Part shown: positions 40,401 to 48,215 of the stretch, one piece after another
How the letters are laid out: each line of letters begins with the position of its first letter
Position numbering within the stretch: the first letter of the stretch is position 1
Source of the DNA: Apostichopus japonicus
Lineage: Eukaryota; Echinodermata; Holothuroidea; Aspidochirotida; Stichopodidae
NCBI RefSeq assembly: GCF_037975245.1
Contig: NC_092583.1
Location: forward strand, 2,847,264-2,911,263
Direction of reading: 5' to 3'
DNA: 64,000 bases
Made by a program: the position numbers and the translations under genes
The notes under the pieces: generated by a model
Seen by the model: the letters and a program-made list of their open reading frames with translations, nothing else
What the model was told of the DNA's origin: nothing
Database searches by the model: none

Positions 40401-41677
40401 CATTTCCCAATTCACAAAACTTATTCAAATTATATACATAATAGGACTTGTTTGCTTTATGACATCACAAACACAGGTTATTGTGCAATTTATTCTTCCA
40501 AAACAAAATAATTCAATAATTTTAAGTTATTTCAGTAGTTGACCGAAATATAAAGACATCTGGAAAACATTCATGGGCAGTGTAAATTTTGTAGATTTTG
40601 ACCACCTTTTTAAACATTGCGTCTTCTATCAACATGTTTTCCTTTGATAATTGGTCAATTTTGATATTACAAGCACATTCATAATGCCATGTATGTAAAG
40701 TATGCTAAATTTTGATACAAAATTACAATGTTGTTCTGCTGTACCATTTGCCTATTAAATTATAGAGATATATTTTAATACAATTACAGAAGATTCTTTG
40801 CTACCCCTCTTGTTTGAGTATGTCACTAACATATCTGCATGACTACCCACAGTGCCAAGCTTTGATACCCAGTATTCTAAAGTAAAAACTCTCAAATTTT
40901 CAAACATTCATTGTCTGGAATTTCAAAGAATTGTTTGTAGTTTGAGAATATCCATCCTTAACTGATAATAATTAGTAACAAAAGTAACTCAACAACGTGA
41001 ATTATTTGTCACAACATATGAAAAATATTGAAGAACAAAAGGGAAGCTTTACGTAGACAGGACTGCTTTTCTAGAAGATTGCTGAACTTGGCATTCTCTA
41101 AATATTGTCTGAACAACAAAATCGAGTGACCAACAAGATCATGGATCATATTTAACTGTTGTTGTAGTCGCTGCCAATCAAACAATGTATAAGGTTTGGC
41201 TTTCAAAGAAAGATTTTTTGTCTCCCAGATGGTTGGACAACCATGCAAGAGCAGTCCTATTATGATAACAGTATATATATATCAACCTACCTCTTCTAAG
41301 AATCGTCGCAAATCATGGTTTAATCCAGGCAAGAAGTGGCTGCTCCAGCGGTACTGGGAACTAGCCATCTTCAAATAGTCACTTTTGTATTGCTGCCATT
41401 GTAGCATGTAGCCGTTCTGGCTACCGTGATTCTTTGGCACCTTGATAGGGTTCCACAACGCACCCAGTTTATCCCCCAGGACGGATCGTGGTGATAACCA
41501 GCTGCCAGTGGAATGGTTCTGCTGATGGCAAACTGTGTAAAATTTCCAGGCAGGTCTCAAAAGGTTGGAGGTATGCCCAGTCTTACAACTGCAAAAACCT
41601 AAACATCTCCCTGATGTACACAACTTGCATATATGCCCCGAGAAGGCATTCCGAGTGTGGAGCAGGAGTTGAGCCAT
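1299..41677 (-). CDS. NAGS: N-acetylglutamate synthase, mitochondrial (complete, 10 coding exons)
   Basis: Joined minus-strand exons: 41677-41291, 32922-32800, 29298-29185, 12211-12033, 9303-9141, 7182-7002, 4541-4448, 3947-3782, 2196-2102, 1485-1299. They give 1689 nt, 562 codons plus TAG, against 534 aa for the human enzyme. The family transfers acetyl from acetyl-CoA to glutamate in the mitochondrial matrix, making the allosteric activator of carbamoyl-phosphate synthetase (urea cycle). Seen: a Ser/Cys/Arg-containing, acid-poor leader (about 1-60), an amino-acid-kinase fold (about 149-390), and a GNAT domain (about 395-545) with [17 protein letters not shown] at 432-448, PYLDKF at 457-462 and a QGEGTS acetyl-CoA loop at 469-474. 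The ATG at 41677 sits in a GCCATGG context with an in-frame TGA upstream. All intron phases match and every junction is GT-AG. Odd: the stop codon and an exon-4 splice donor lie in minisatellites. Identification is from remembered family similarity, not a search. Confidence 0.93.
1486..2101 (-). other. NAGS intron 9
   Basis: GT-AG intron between exons 9 and 10. Apart from the splice sites I see no gene, RNA or repeat. Confidence 0.85.
2102..2196 (-). CDS. NAGS: NAGS coding exon 9, acetyl-CoA loop
   Basis: Codons 470-500 plus two bases. [12 protein letters not shown] with the preceding Gln forms the Q-G-x-G-T/S acetyl-CoA pyrophosphate loop, followed by FPALFWRSK (LFWRSR in human). Too short for an ORF scan but both splice sites fit: CTAACAG|GGT and TCATG|GTATGT. 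Confidence 0.92.
2197..3781 (-). other. NAGS intron 8
   Basis: GT-AG intron of 1.6 kb. It contains only short chance ORFs and low-complexity C-rich patches (about 2743-2763, 3505-3515). Confidence 0.8.
3782..3947 (-). CDS. NAGS: NAGS coding exon 8, GNAT core
   Basis: Completes codon 414, then codons 415-469. [17 protein letters not shown] and PYLDKFAVS are near-invariant in animal NAGS and contribute to the glutamate/acetyl-CoA site. Acceptor is TTCAAG|GTC and donor is ATACAG|GTCAGA. Confidence 0.95.
4448..4541 (-). CDS. NAGS: NAGS coding exon 7
   Basis: Completes codon 383, then codons 384-413 plus two bases: [20 protein letters not shown], the conserved linker GSGTLFKN into the acetyltransferase domain. 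Acceptor is TTTTAG|GA and donor is AAAA|GTAAGC. Confidence 0.93.
4604..5010. repeat. Tandem duplication, two copies of about 204 bp
   Basis: The segment beginning AACTGGCATTTATATTTTG at 4604 recurs at 4808 and runs again to the GTACGGCCAGTTAGAA end near 5010. There are few mismatches, suggesting a recent duplication inside NAGS intron 6. Confidence 0.9.
5541..5850. repeat. Imperfect tandem duplication of about 185 bp
   Basis: TTTGAAGTTCCTAAC ... GGTGGGATTTTAGGTAGAC occurs at about 5543 and again at about 5728, followed in both by an ATTTTCAGGTA(A/C)ATTTAATAT block and a GGTACCTCT block. Located in NAGS intron 6 (4542-7001), which otherwise holds no gene. Confidence 0.8.
7002..7182 (-). CDS. 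NAGS: NAGS coding exon 6
   Basis: Codons 323-382 plus one base. Contains VHVPADVEA and [20 protein letters not shown], the end of the amino-acid-kinase fold ([20 protein letters not shown] in human). Acceptor is TTATAG|GTC and donor is CCATG|GTAAAT. Confidence 0.93.
7183..9140 (-). other. NAGS intron 5
   Basis: GT-AG intron. It holds small redundancies around 7840-7915 (TTTATGGCATTAA repeated) and a TACTTACTTACTT run at about 8529. No gene seen. Confidence 0.75.
9141..9303 (-). CDS. NAGS: NAGS coding exon 5
   Basis: Completes codon 268, then codons 269-322: [14 protein letters not shown], then [13 protein letters not shown], the conserved kinase-fold strand and Gly-rich turn of NAGS (LNNTGGLRD in human). 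Acceptor is TCTCAG|GTCAGG and donor is AACAAG|GTAAGT. Confidence 0.93.
9340..9402. repeat. Short tandem repeat, CTATTAAACAGTATTAAA type
   Basis: About three copies of an 18-20 bp unit in NAGS intron 4. Confidence 0.8.
11000..12060. repeat. Degenerate 50-bp minisatellite with 211-bp higher order, derived from NAGS exon 4 end
   Basis: Repeated cores resemble ATTACTCACTCAATGCACCA plus TGTTAGAGGTTCAGTGTTCAC. Higher-order copies start with GTGTTCACACATGTTT at 11533, 11744 and 11956 (periods 211 and 212). On the minus strand the core spells the last codons of NAGS exon 4 and its donor (ATTGA|GTGAGTAAT). Copies at about 11609-11665 and 11819-11875 match the functional exon end almost base for base. 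Decay increases toward 11000. Confidence 0.88.
12033..12211 (-). CDS. NAGS: NAGS coding exon 4, 3' end inside a minisatellite
   Basis: Codons 209-267 plus two bases of 268. It carries the region equivalent to VPFFGGGSVLRA (here [12 protein letters not shown]) and ends [13 protein letters not shown] with the split Glu codon, matching SVETDLLQWCLE of vertebrates. Donor is TTGA|GTGAGTAA. The last about 50 nt and the donor are the same sequence that is repeated in tandem in the intron just downstream (about 11000-12032). Confidence 0.9.
12689..13092. repeat. 97-bp tandem array, about 4.2 copies
   Basis: GTAAAACAGCC starts at 12689, 12786, 12883, 12980 and 13077, an exact 97-bp period. Units are nearly identical, with only single differences such as CCTTTAG versus CCATTAG, so it is a recent expansion. 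Each unit contains GGGTTACAACTGTATGCTG. Confidence 0.97.
13530..13700. repeat. AT-rich microsatellite
   Basis: ATATATAT and TATAATATAA units over about 170 bp, with uninterrupted A/T for long stretches. Confidence 0.95.
14385..14575. repeat. Degenerate repeat with CTAGCAGAT(T/C)TGAAGCT units
   Basis: TAGCAGATTTGAAGCTATT plus a TAGG(C/A)GAAACAA(A/G)TTTGCAA block occurs at about 14404 and 14520. Several shorter TCTAGCAG units lie between. Confidence 0.75.
22099..22419. mobile_element. hAT-like non-autonomous element (321 bp)
   Basis: It begins CAGGGGGTGGGAGCT and ends, read inverted, CAGGGGGGTAGGAAGCT. Flanks are CTCATGCC (22091-22098) and CTCATACT (22420-22427), an 8-bp target duplication with two mismatches. 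Inside are GTGCCCC and a poly-C/CACTTTTT motif near both ends. No coding capacity. CA...TG ends with an 8-bp duplication are typical of hAT; the family assignment is inference. Confidence 0.7.
23200..24000. repeat. Satellite-like tandem array, period about 183 bp
   Basis: CTCCAAACACA occurs at 23351, 23527, 23711 and 23895 (spacings 176, 184, 184). GTTCTTCAGTGGCATAATC occurs at 23567 and 23750. A GGGGGCTGCAGCA(T/C)CCTG block recurs in the last three units. Confidence 0.88.
26783..26816. promoter_or_regulatory. Cluster of four nuclear-receptor-like half-sites
   Basis: AGGTCA occurs at 26783, 26793 and 26804, followed by GGGTCA at 26811, with spacers of 4, 5 and 1 bases (DR4, DR5, DR1). An identical cluster lies at 27736-27769. 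The sequence match is direct; any binding is inference. Confidence 0.45.
28152..28221. repeat. (AC)n / (ATAC)n microsatellite
   Basis: About 70 bp of CA dinucleotide and ATAC tetranucleotide repeats near the right end of the AGGTCA-rich element. Confidence 0.97.
29185..29298 (-). CDS. NAGS: NAGS coding exon 3
   Basis: Codons 171-208, including [16 protein letters not shown], matching the LAFLQRMDMKPLVV region of the vertebrate kinase-like domain. Acceptor is TTTGTAG|TTA and donor is CTTCAG|GTGAGT; phase 0 both sides. Confidence 0.93.
31356..32581. mobile_element. PIF/Harbinger-type DNA transposon, decayed (1226 bp)
   Basis: Terminal inverted repeats of 28 bp (31356-31383 and 32554-32581), starting AGGCCCAGTCACATC and, at the other end, AAGCCCAGTCACATC: one mismatch. 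Flanked on both sides by TAA (31353-31355, 32582-32584), the 3-bp TWA target typical of PIF/Harbinger. Internally there are dozens of AACGGA or TCCGTT subterminal motifs in opposite orientations. A minus-strand transposase remnant supports the class. Plus-strand ORFs inside it are not genes. Confidence 0.85.
31718..31882 (-). pseudogene. PIF/Harbinger transposase N-terminal fragment, broken
   Basis: Minus-strand reading gives [12 protein letters not shown]..., then after a [21 protein letters not shown], then in another frame [10 protein letters not shown]. This order (basic stretch, RRxxGxYDxLMxELRxED, NFxRM) is that of Harbinger nuclease N-termini. At least one stop and one frameshift break it and the catalytic part is absent, so it is not functional. 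Confidence 0.65.
32800..32922 (-). CDS. NAGS: NAGS coding exon 2
   Basis: Codons 130-170, starting [16 protein letters not shown], a segment strongly like vertebrate NAGS (EARxWLxQFQ), then KPFAVV, the first strand of the amino-acid-kinase fold. Acceptor is ATCCAG|GTC and donor is ATG|GTGAGT; phase 0 on both sides. Confidence 0.93.
34578..36302. mobile_element. hAT-like element with perfect 8-bp target duplication (1725 bp)
   Basis: Starts TAGGGTTGGGCGATAT and ends ATATCGCCCAACCCTA. Flanked by CACTGAAG on both sides (34570-34577 and 36303-36310). Both ends carry ATCGCGATAA motifs. A GC-rich patch at about 36015-36120 (GGCCTTCGCCCCTGGACCCC and similar) and a hairpin at 36177-36214 are internal. 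No intact transposase ORF, so it is non-autonomous or decayed. The hAT assignment rests on the end sequence and duplication length. Confidence 0.85.
36177..36214. other. Perfect 17-bp stem hairpin
   Basis: GTTGTTTTTAGTGTGTT, then loop TGTG, then the exact inverse complement. It lies 90 bp inside the right end of the hAT-like element. Confidence 0.9.
41291..41677 (-). CDS. NAGS: NAGS coding exon 1 (start, targeting leader)
   Basis: Codons 1-129. It begins [14 protein letters not shown] and is poor in acidic residues for the first 60 positions, as expected of a mitochondrial presequence. It ends DLRRFLEEV across the junction, matching the vertebrate helix before the kinase fold. Donor is GAG|GTAGGT, phase 0. 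An in-frame TGA lies 12 codons before the ATG, so the start is well defined. Confidence 0.88.
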
Positions 41678-42375
41678 GGCTAGGATCTTACAGGAATACC
41701 AACAGCAGATTCAAGCTTGTTACAACTTGGATAAAAGTTTATGTGGAACTGCCACTGAGTACCATTTATCTGTCACTGTTGGCATGTTCAGGATGCTAGT
41801 AGTTCCAAGGTGAGAAACAGTGATTGGCCAAGCCATCACCTGAAAAAGACAAAAATGTACAGGTAGTACTGAGATTTTCATGCTAAAATTAGTTAATTTG
41901 TTACAAATGCATGATTCTGCGTGCAGGACACAATGTTTCAGCCAGGGATGCAAAATCTTCAAAATGCTTGCCTCTGGGCGGATGCCAAACTTTTTATTTC
42001 AGAACAAACCCCAAGTACACACACTCACAACTATGCCTGTTCAAACCATAAAACAAATACATTTTGAATGAATGAATGTCTTTCTTTCTTCTTTTCAAAA
42101 ACCACAACTTCTTCAGAAAAGATCCAAAATTTCTTCAAATTGCAGTACTTATATACACTGCAAAATGACTGTCAATTGTGCAACTCTTGATCTAATTTTC
42201 ATAATTGCCAAAAGTACCAATTGAAGCTGGAGTGTAGGTAGGGGTTGGGTCAACTTGCCTAGGCTATAGTATATGCTAATGAATGCAGAAAGGGGAAATT
42301 TACTCCACTAAGTAATGAATAAATTTCCATAGGAAAGTGATAAAGGTAATACACAAACTTTTCAACAACATTTAA

Positions 42376-42737
42376 CCTTCAAGTGCTAAGACTTGCGCAA
42401 AAAGAAACGTCTAATGCCGGTAATCTGACCTAGTTTCGAATGAGGTGTAACAGCAGTGTTAGACACCACCAATAATCCCAGAAATACACACACAGCTTGC
42501 TACCATCGGTAATTAGACACTAGTGTTCAGTCAGTACATACAGCTGCAGTCAATACCCACAGCACAGTGTATAAACGATACAGCGATGGACATCTCAGGT
42601 CCAGCTAAAGATAACAAGGTATCACGTTTCATTACTGTCTGCATTTTGTAGCGACACGAACAAAACGTCACTTGCAAGCAACAGAAAGTTAACTTTTTCA
42701 GATGGCCGCACGCGGTTTGGGCGAGTCTTCAATGCCT
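42376..42737 (-). mobile_element. TTAA-flanked MITE, copy A (inverted)
   Basis: Same about 360-bp sequence as copies B and C but in reverse orientation, with AAAGTTAACTTT next to the CGAGTCTTC end. TTAA flanks one side (42372-42375); the other flank is TTCA, probably mutated. No ORF. Confidence 0.85.
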
Positions 42738-43762
42738 TTCAGTGATGTCATTCGAAAATGGTTACTAAGTTAGTCTATGACCATACTACCTGCATCACAA
42801 TTAGAGTCATTTTGTTGTTGTACTGAAGGCCTTAGTTATTGGTTACATCATTTTTATTTTTATGCTCCAACTTATAGTCATAGTATTACTATATGTAAAC
42901 TTGTCCAAAACCATTGACAGAAACACACACCAGCTCATGATATCTAGTACTCAGTAGTAGTATTTCATGCCCAACCAAATAAAAAGTTTGCCTGATACTT
43001 GATAGAACGTTACATACGCCAGCTTAGGTCTAGCCTATGCTATTGTACTGTAGTGGTCTACGTGACGAACAACATTCAGCTTCAAACTTTAACAAGAGAA
43101 AGTTTTCAAACCTGTGCAAAGAAGGCCTTTACGGATAAGAAACGTTTATAACAAGCTGCATGTCTTATAGCGGTGAATTTGTCCAATTTCAAGTAGATCG
43201 CCTGTCAGGTTTCTTGTCACTGAGGTTAACAACAGTATGTCATACTCATACCCAACACACAAAATCCTGTTAGCAACAGCTCGCCGCCGAATAAGACCGG
43301 GGATGTAATTACGCAACGTGTGTGATAATGTGGAAAATAAGCATTGACTGAACTGCCATTTGCAGACGACCAGACACAAGTGAGTGATTTCGTCAGACAG
43401 CATGTTCTTGAGGGCCAGAGTTCAAATCCTAGAACTGAATAATTACGCGCCAACCGGATCACAGGAGACAAACCAATACGGAGAGAAATATCACTAAATC
43501 CTGGAAATACTTAACGTAAATACATAATTGCTATAAAGATGCGGTGTAGAGAATGAACAGAGAAGAAGGAAGACTATCGGAATAATCTGCAATATAATTA
43601 TTTTAACATTACTAGTCAGTTTGTAATGAAATATCGAACACTTTTTTAAAGATATTTGTGATTACTTGAAATAATTTATCACATGCGCTCCATACATGGA
43701 CAAGTAAACTTGATGACATGCAAATCCCACACCTGTGCTTTTATGACTTAATCCTTAACTAT

Positions 43763-44417
43763 CAAGGGCGGCGGAACCGGGGGGCACAGGGGGCACGTGC
43801 CCCCCACTTTTCCTCAGGTTAAAAATGTGCCCTTTTTCTCCATAAAAATTGAGGTGTCTCAAGTTAGCAAGAGGCCAGGGAACCAGAATGAACACTCGGG
43901 AAGGGCCGTTTCCGGCCATCTGAGGGGTTTGTAAAACCAAAAATTTTCTTGTACGCTCCGCGCCAACCGATGGTGGCGCTCCGCTCAGATAGTCGTGCAT
44001 ACAACTTTGCAAATCCTGGCTACGCCCCTGACTTTTAATGAATTTCTGTGGGTCAAACTCAAAGCTACTTCGAATGGAAAAAAATTGGTTAAGATATTAA
44101 CAAGAAATAAACTCTAATTCGGAAAATTCCTACATTAGCAACTAGCATGATTTCACCTCATTTTGTCTCAAAAGAAAACTTGTTCCTTGTTTCCCAATTT
44201 GCACATTGGATATTGCAGTTCTAGTATGCGTATTTTCCTTGAAGGGGGGGGGGGGGGCGGGACGTTGATCGAGTGATGTGTATACGCAAATAAGTTAATA
44301 CAATAAGAGTTACCAAAGGTACTAAATATAAGGCTGCATCAGTCCAATCGAATTTCTGCAAAGTGCCCTTTGATGTCGGTGACCCCAGATTAAAAATGCT
44401 TCCGCCGCCCTTAATTG
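43763..44417. mobile_element. hAT-like non-autonomous element (655 bp), possibly composite
   Basis: Begins CAAGGGCGGCGGAA and ends CCGCCGCCCTTAATTG, inverse except for a small gap. Flanked by exact 8-bp TTAACTAT (43755-43762 and 44418-44425). The interior shares a module with the 44810 element (CTTGTACGCTCCGCGCCAACC-like, then TGGTGGCGCTCCGCT). It also holds an internal GGCTACGCCCCTG that looks like another element's end, so one element may have inserted in another. Confidence 0.82.
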
Positions 44418-44809
44418 TTAACTATCATATGTTCTTTCTATTAAGCCTGAATTCAGCTTACATTTGCGAGCCAGCTATGTTAATACCAACTAGTGAGTGA
44501 ATTATGCGTGTAGCGCTTGGAGTGTCTACTATATAGTAACCTCAGATCACCGTGATCAAACCCTTGCAAATTGGAAGAGGCCGAATTTTCTAGACAAAGT
44601 TCAAAACTGATGTTGTACAGTGTAATTTTTGTGCCTTCCGTGCATATAGATTTCTGATTTTCGAGTTCAAAATGGAGATGAGAGAAGGGGTGGAGTGGAC
44701 AACGATAGCTCAGTGGACGCACTGACCTGCACTTCACCTCCGTCAGTATTTTAGAAAACGAAAAACTTGACATGGGCGAATATTCTTAGGTAAAATACAA
44801 ATACCTAAC

Positions 44810-45112
44810 CAGACACGTAGCCAAGGGCCGGGGGGGGGGCGAAGGGGGCAGATGCCCCTTCCCCCTCTTGAGCATATTTTTAAATTTTTTTTAAAAATGA
44901 TTTTATGATATCGCTAGTATTTTCAAAAGAGAAAATGCTAAGATGCAACTTACAAGGCCTGGGAAGTGCCATTTACAGCGATCTGGGAGGCATTTACAGC
45001 CAAAATTTTCTTGTACGCTTCGCGCCAACCATGGTGGCGCTCCGCTTAGATAGTTTGCCATGCGAATCTACAGTTTCGCCCCTCCCTTGGAAAATTCCTG
45101 GCTACGCACCTG
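44810..45112. mobile_element. hAT-like non-autonomous element (303 bp)
   Basis: Begins CAGACACGTAGCCA and ends TGGCTACGCACCTG (inverse with a few mismatches). Flanks TACCTAAC (44802-44809) and TTCCTAAC (45113-45120) match 7 of 8. Carries the same TGGTGGCGCTCCGCT module as the 43763 element. Confidence 0.8.
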
Positions 45113-45288
45113 TTCCTAACTGACAGAGCCCTCATGTCATTTTGGATTAGTGTTTACAAGATACAAGTGAGTCCCTGACGCTGTCCTTGAAACTCAGATA
45201 CTAATCCATTTTTGGGGAAACTCACTTCTCGTTTCTTACACGTTTGGCGTTCGTTCGTAATGTTAGTTGATATGAATATTCATATTTG

Positions 45289-45302
45289 TATGCCTTAGCA
45301 AC
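45289..45302 (+). promoter_or_regulatory. X-box-like (RFX) site
   Basis: TATGCCTTAGCAAC fits 12 of 14 positions of the ciliary X-box consensus, with a perfect 3' half (TTAGCAAC). A second weak site (GTTGCCTCGCAA, from 45470) and CCAAT boxes in both orientations (ATTGG at 45482, CCAAT at 45517) lie within 230 bp. This is plausible for a ciliary gene promoter but 2.7 kb from the CFAP65 ATG; functional role is inferred. Confidence 0.3.
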
Positions 45303-46680
45303 CTTTCCGTCCAAACAACCGCAAAATGGTAGATACTGTTCAACGCTATTTGTAAAATTGTGAGTAAACTTGATATGTATTTGAATCTAATTTCAAATTT
45401 GTCTCTGGATAAAAGTATATCTTTCTTTGCAATATAAAAGATTAATTCAAATGAAGCACTTTTTGGGCTGTTGCCTCGCAAATTGGTTTTGACCTGACTG
45501 TAATTGAACTGTTGCGCCAATCAAACCTTACACTATTCTAGTATTGCATTGGTACCGTATTCGCGAAAGAACTTACTTGAAACTTCGAAATTTAGGCTAC
45601 ACAAACTCCTACTTCCTAGTCTTGTTGTTCGTCTGGCTGCCTACAAATAACTTATGACCTACTCTTTATCCTTATTCACTGAAGCAGCTGGATATAAGGT
45701 GAAATCACAATCCCACATTGAAAGCCACCTAGCTGGAGCGTGGTTTGGTGCTTTAGGCCTAGGCTAAGGTTACACACAAATTAGCCTAATGTTTACGCCC
45801 ATTAAGACTAGGATAAACAACCCCATGACTCAGTGCCATTCAGAAAAAAATCTTGTGGGTGTTGTGACAAGAAAATTCAACATGTTTTCCGATTTTTGTG
45901 TTGAATGTCTTATCTTACCCTTAGTAAATATGTTATTTTGCCTAACTTCTAATTGTGTGTTTCCAAGGGGACAAACTAAAACGAATGACAGCGAATGAGG
46001 GAATGACAATTGACTTTGTACAGGGTTAATTATCATTCCCGAATAACAGTGTTGAGTGGAGATAGAATGATTAACGGAGTGGAGTAAATGCGGTTACTGG
46101 TTTTTTGCGCCAAAGATTTGAGGAAAATCGCATGTTACGTGGTTGCAGGGTTTTGGTGTAATTTACGGATAGAAACCACAGGGAAAGTTTTTGTGTGAGA
46201 ATGGGCTTGAGTGCTGTGCTTTTTACCTCTGTAGATTTATATAGAAAGATAACTGAAGCCGTTTCAAGATGATAGTATTCCGGATAGTTTCTAACAATTA
46301 ATATCGGAAAAATGATGTTAAATTTACTTTTTAAAATCAGACTTACAGTTTCGCTTACTCTAAGGTGCGTTTGTATCTTGTCCGTACTTTACTAGATCTA
46401 GATACCCAGGAAGTCTGAACTGTGATATCCGGTTGAAGCAAATGTCTGTGCTGTCATTACTGTCATTCGTTTTAGTCAACGCAATTTTTTAGTGTGTACA
46501 ACATATTGTCATTCGTTATGTGTAACGCAATTGTCATTCGTTTTAGCAACACCCGTTTCCAAGCACCTACTGTTATGCCTTATTTATGGACTGCCTTAAA
46601 GTAGGCTAAAGTTAGGCTTAGGCCTATAGTATTCAAGTATTTAATGATAAATTGTTTAATGTGATGAGAAGGGGGCCAAG

Positions 46681-47290
46681 TCATTCCGCCATGGGTTTCC
46701 GCCATCGGTACGTTCCGTCATGGAAAATGTGCTCTTTCCGCCATAGAAAAAGTGCCATTTCGCCATGTTACCGCCATGGCAGTAACGCACTTTTGTATGG
46801 CGGAAAGAGCTCATTATTGTGGGTGCACTGTATTTGCACTGCATATTGCTTCGCTTCACTCTATCTAGGCCCGCAAAGTCCAAAAAATTGTTCTTTTAAG
46901 TCGACAATCAGAATCGGTCTTTTTAATAAACAATCAGCCAAATTTAATTTGATTTATTCAACCACCTATTATAAATTTGAAGACAGTGCATCAACTCTTA
47001 CAAAATTACAATGAAAACTATTCAATCAACCTGTACATTAAAAACTGTATCAATTCCACAATCTTGTCTTAACTACACAATTCAGTCTATCCAGCGAATT
47101 GTCACATTTGAAAACGATACGTGTGCCTATCCTTCCACGGGATTCAAAGAAAGTTTCACCGATACATTCATGTATACCACTGTAACATCTATTCCTAAAA
47201 TGTACCTTTCTGCCATAGGTTTCAAGCCTTTCTGCCATGGTGGAAAGGATCAAAACTTATGGCGGAAAGGTATGGCAGTATGTACCTATG
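46681..47290. repeat. Cluster of TTCCGCCAT / ATGGCGGAA motifs
   Basis: TTCCGCCAT-like motifs occur at about 46684, 46696 and 46735, with relatives at 46761 and 46771 and the inverse ATGGCGGAAAG at 46797. Another group lies at 47205-47275. The two groups flank AT-rich sequence, so it may be a degenerate palindromic element; the core also resembles YY1 sites. Confidence 0.55.
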
Positions 47291-48018
47291 ACAGAATGGC
47301 ATTAGATCCTGATTTGAAGGATGTTCAATGTCTGGTTTGGAGACTTTAAATTGTTTAATCAATATAAACAAATTAAAATTATTTCCCACAAGCTATTTTC
47401 AGTTACAGGGATTTTTTTTTCAAATTAATGAATGATAAATCTCAGCCTGAGGTATATATGTTATTTCTGTTGGTTTTGTATCCAGCACAGTTAGCTGAAG
47501 CAACAGTTAGAAAAACTTCAGAATGGGGCCTTTTGTTGGGCCTGTTAAATTTTGGGAGAATCATCAGAGGTTAAATTTGTGTTACTGGAAAAAGGCGCAT
47601 TCCAAGTTGTGTTATACATGAATTATTTTGTATATTGTAAAGATCGTTAGTGGTGTTGTAATATTAATGTGATAGATATACATGCAGAATAGCCATGTTT
47701 GTTTTTTTAAATTCTGACATTCTTGCCCTTGTCCCCACATAACAGTTTGCAATTAAATTTAATAAATCGTTGTGATTTGCAGCCAGAAGCCAGGCATAAC
47801 TTCGCACAATGCTACTATCTAACATTATTTTATATTTTCCTCTGGATATTGATTGAAATTTCAGGAAATTTTAGTCAAGAACATAGTTTATTTATTTGTA
47901 TGTGAAGTTATAGGTTATTTGATATCCTTACAGTAGCTGCTCATTGAGTGGACAAATTTAATAGACCTAACTGATTAATTGCATTGATCTCTCTGTTACC
48001 TTGCAGCCATGAATCACC

Positions 48019-48215
48019 ATGCCAGTTGCTGTGGCACAAAGAACACATGCAAGCAGATTTAAAGACCGTAAGGTCAAACAACACCCCAAACAAACACATT
48101 TTGGCATTGAAGTTGCCAAAGGTTTGGTCTGGAAAGAATGGGAACCTGGTGGAGAGTATACCAAGCATGTTATCCTTAAAAATGTTAATGTGAAAACCCA
48201 GAAGTTTAAGTACAG
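48019..48215 (+). CDS. CFAP65: CFAP65 coding exon 1
   Basis: Codons 1-65 plus two bases. It starts MPVAVAQRTHASRF and contains [16 protein letters not shown] and LKNVNVKTQKFKY. The exon seems to begin at 48007 after TTGCAG. An out-of-frame ATG at 48009 would start a 17-codon uORF. Donor is ACAG|GTAAGT. Confidence 0.85.

Larger units (their letters stand above)
32923..41290 (-). other. NAGS intron 1 (8.4 kb)
   Basis: GT-AG intron. It contains the hAT-like element at 34578-36302. 33000-34560 and 36320-41280 show only short chance ORFs and AT-rich sequence; nothing else recognised. Confidence 0.75.
41678..48018. other. Divergent NAGS-CFAP65 intergenic / 5'-UTR region
   Basis: The two coding starts face away from each other, 6.3 kb apart. 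A good minus-strand acceptor (TCTTTTTCAG, ending at 41840) suggests a NAGS 5'-UTR intron. A plus-strand acceptor (ACCTTGCAG, ending at 48006) suggests the same for CFAP65. Transcription starts cannot be placed. Overlapping minus ORFs at 43146-43471 have no family I recognise. 45521-46440 shows nothing identifiable. Confidence 0.6.

Noticed and set aside
45263-45520. 85-codon minus-strand ORF in the intergenic region
   Set aside because: No family resemblance, AT-biased composition and no supporting splice sites.
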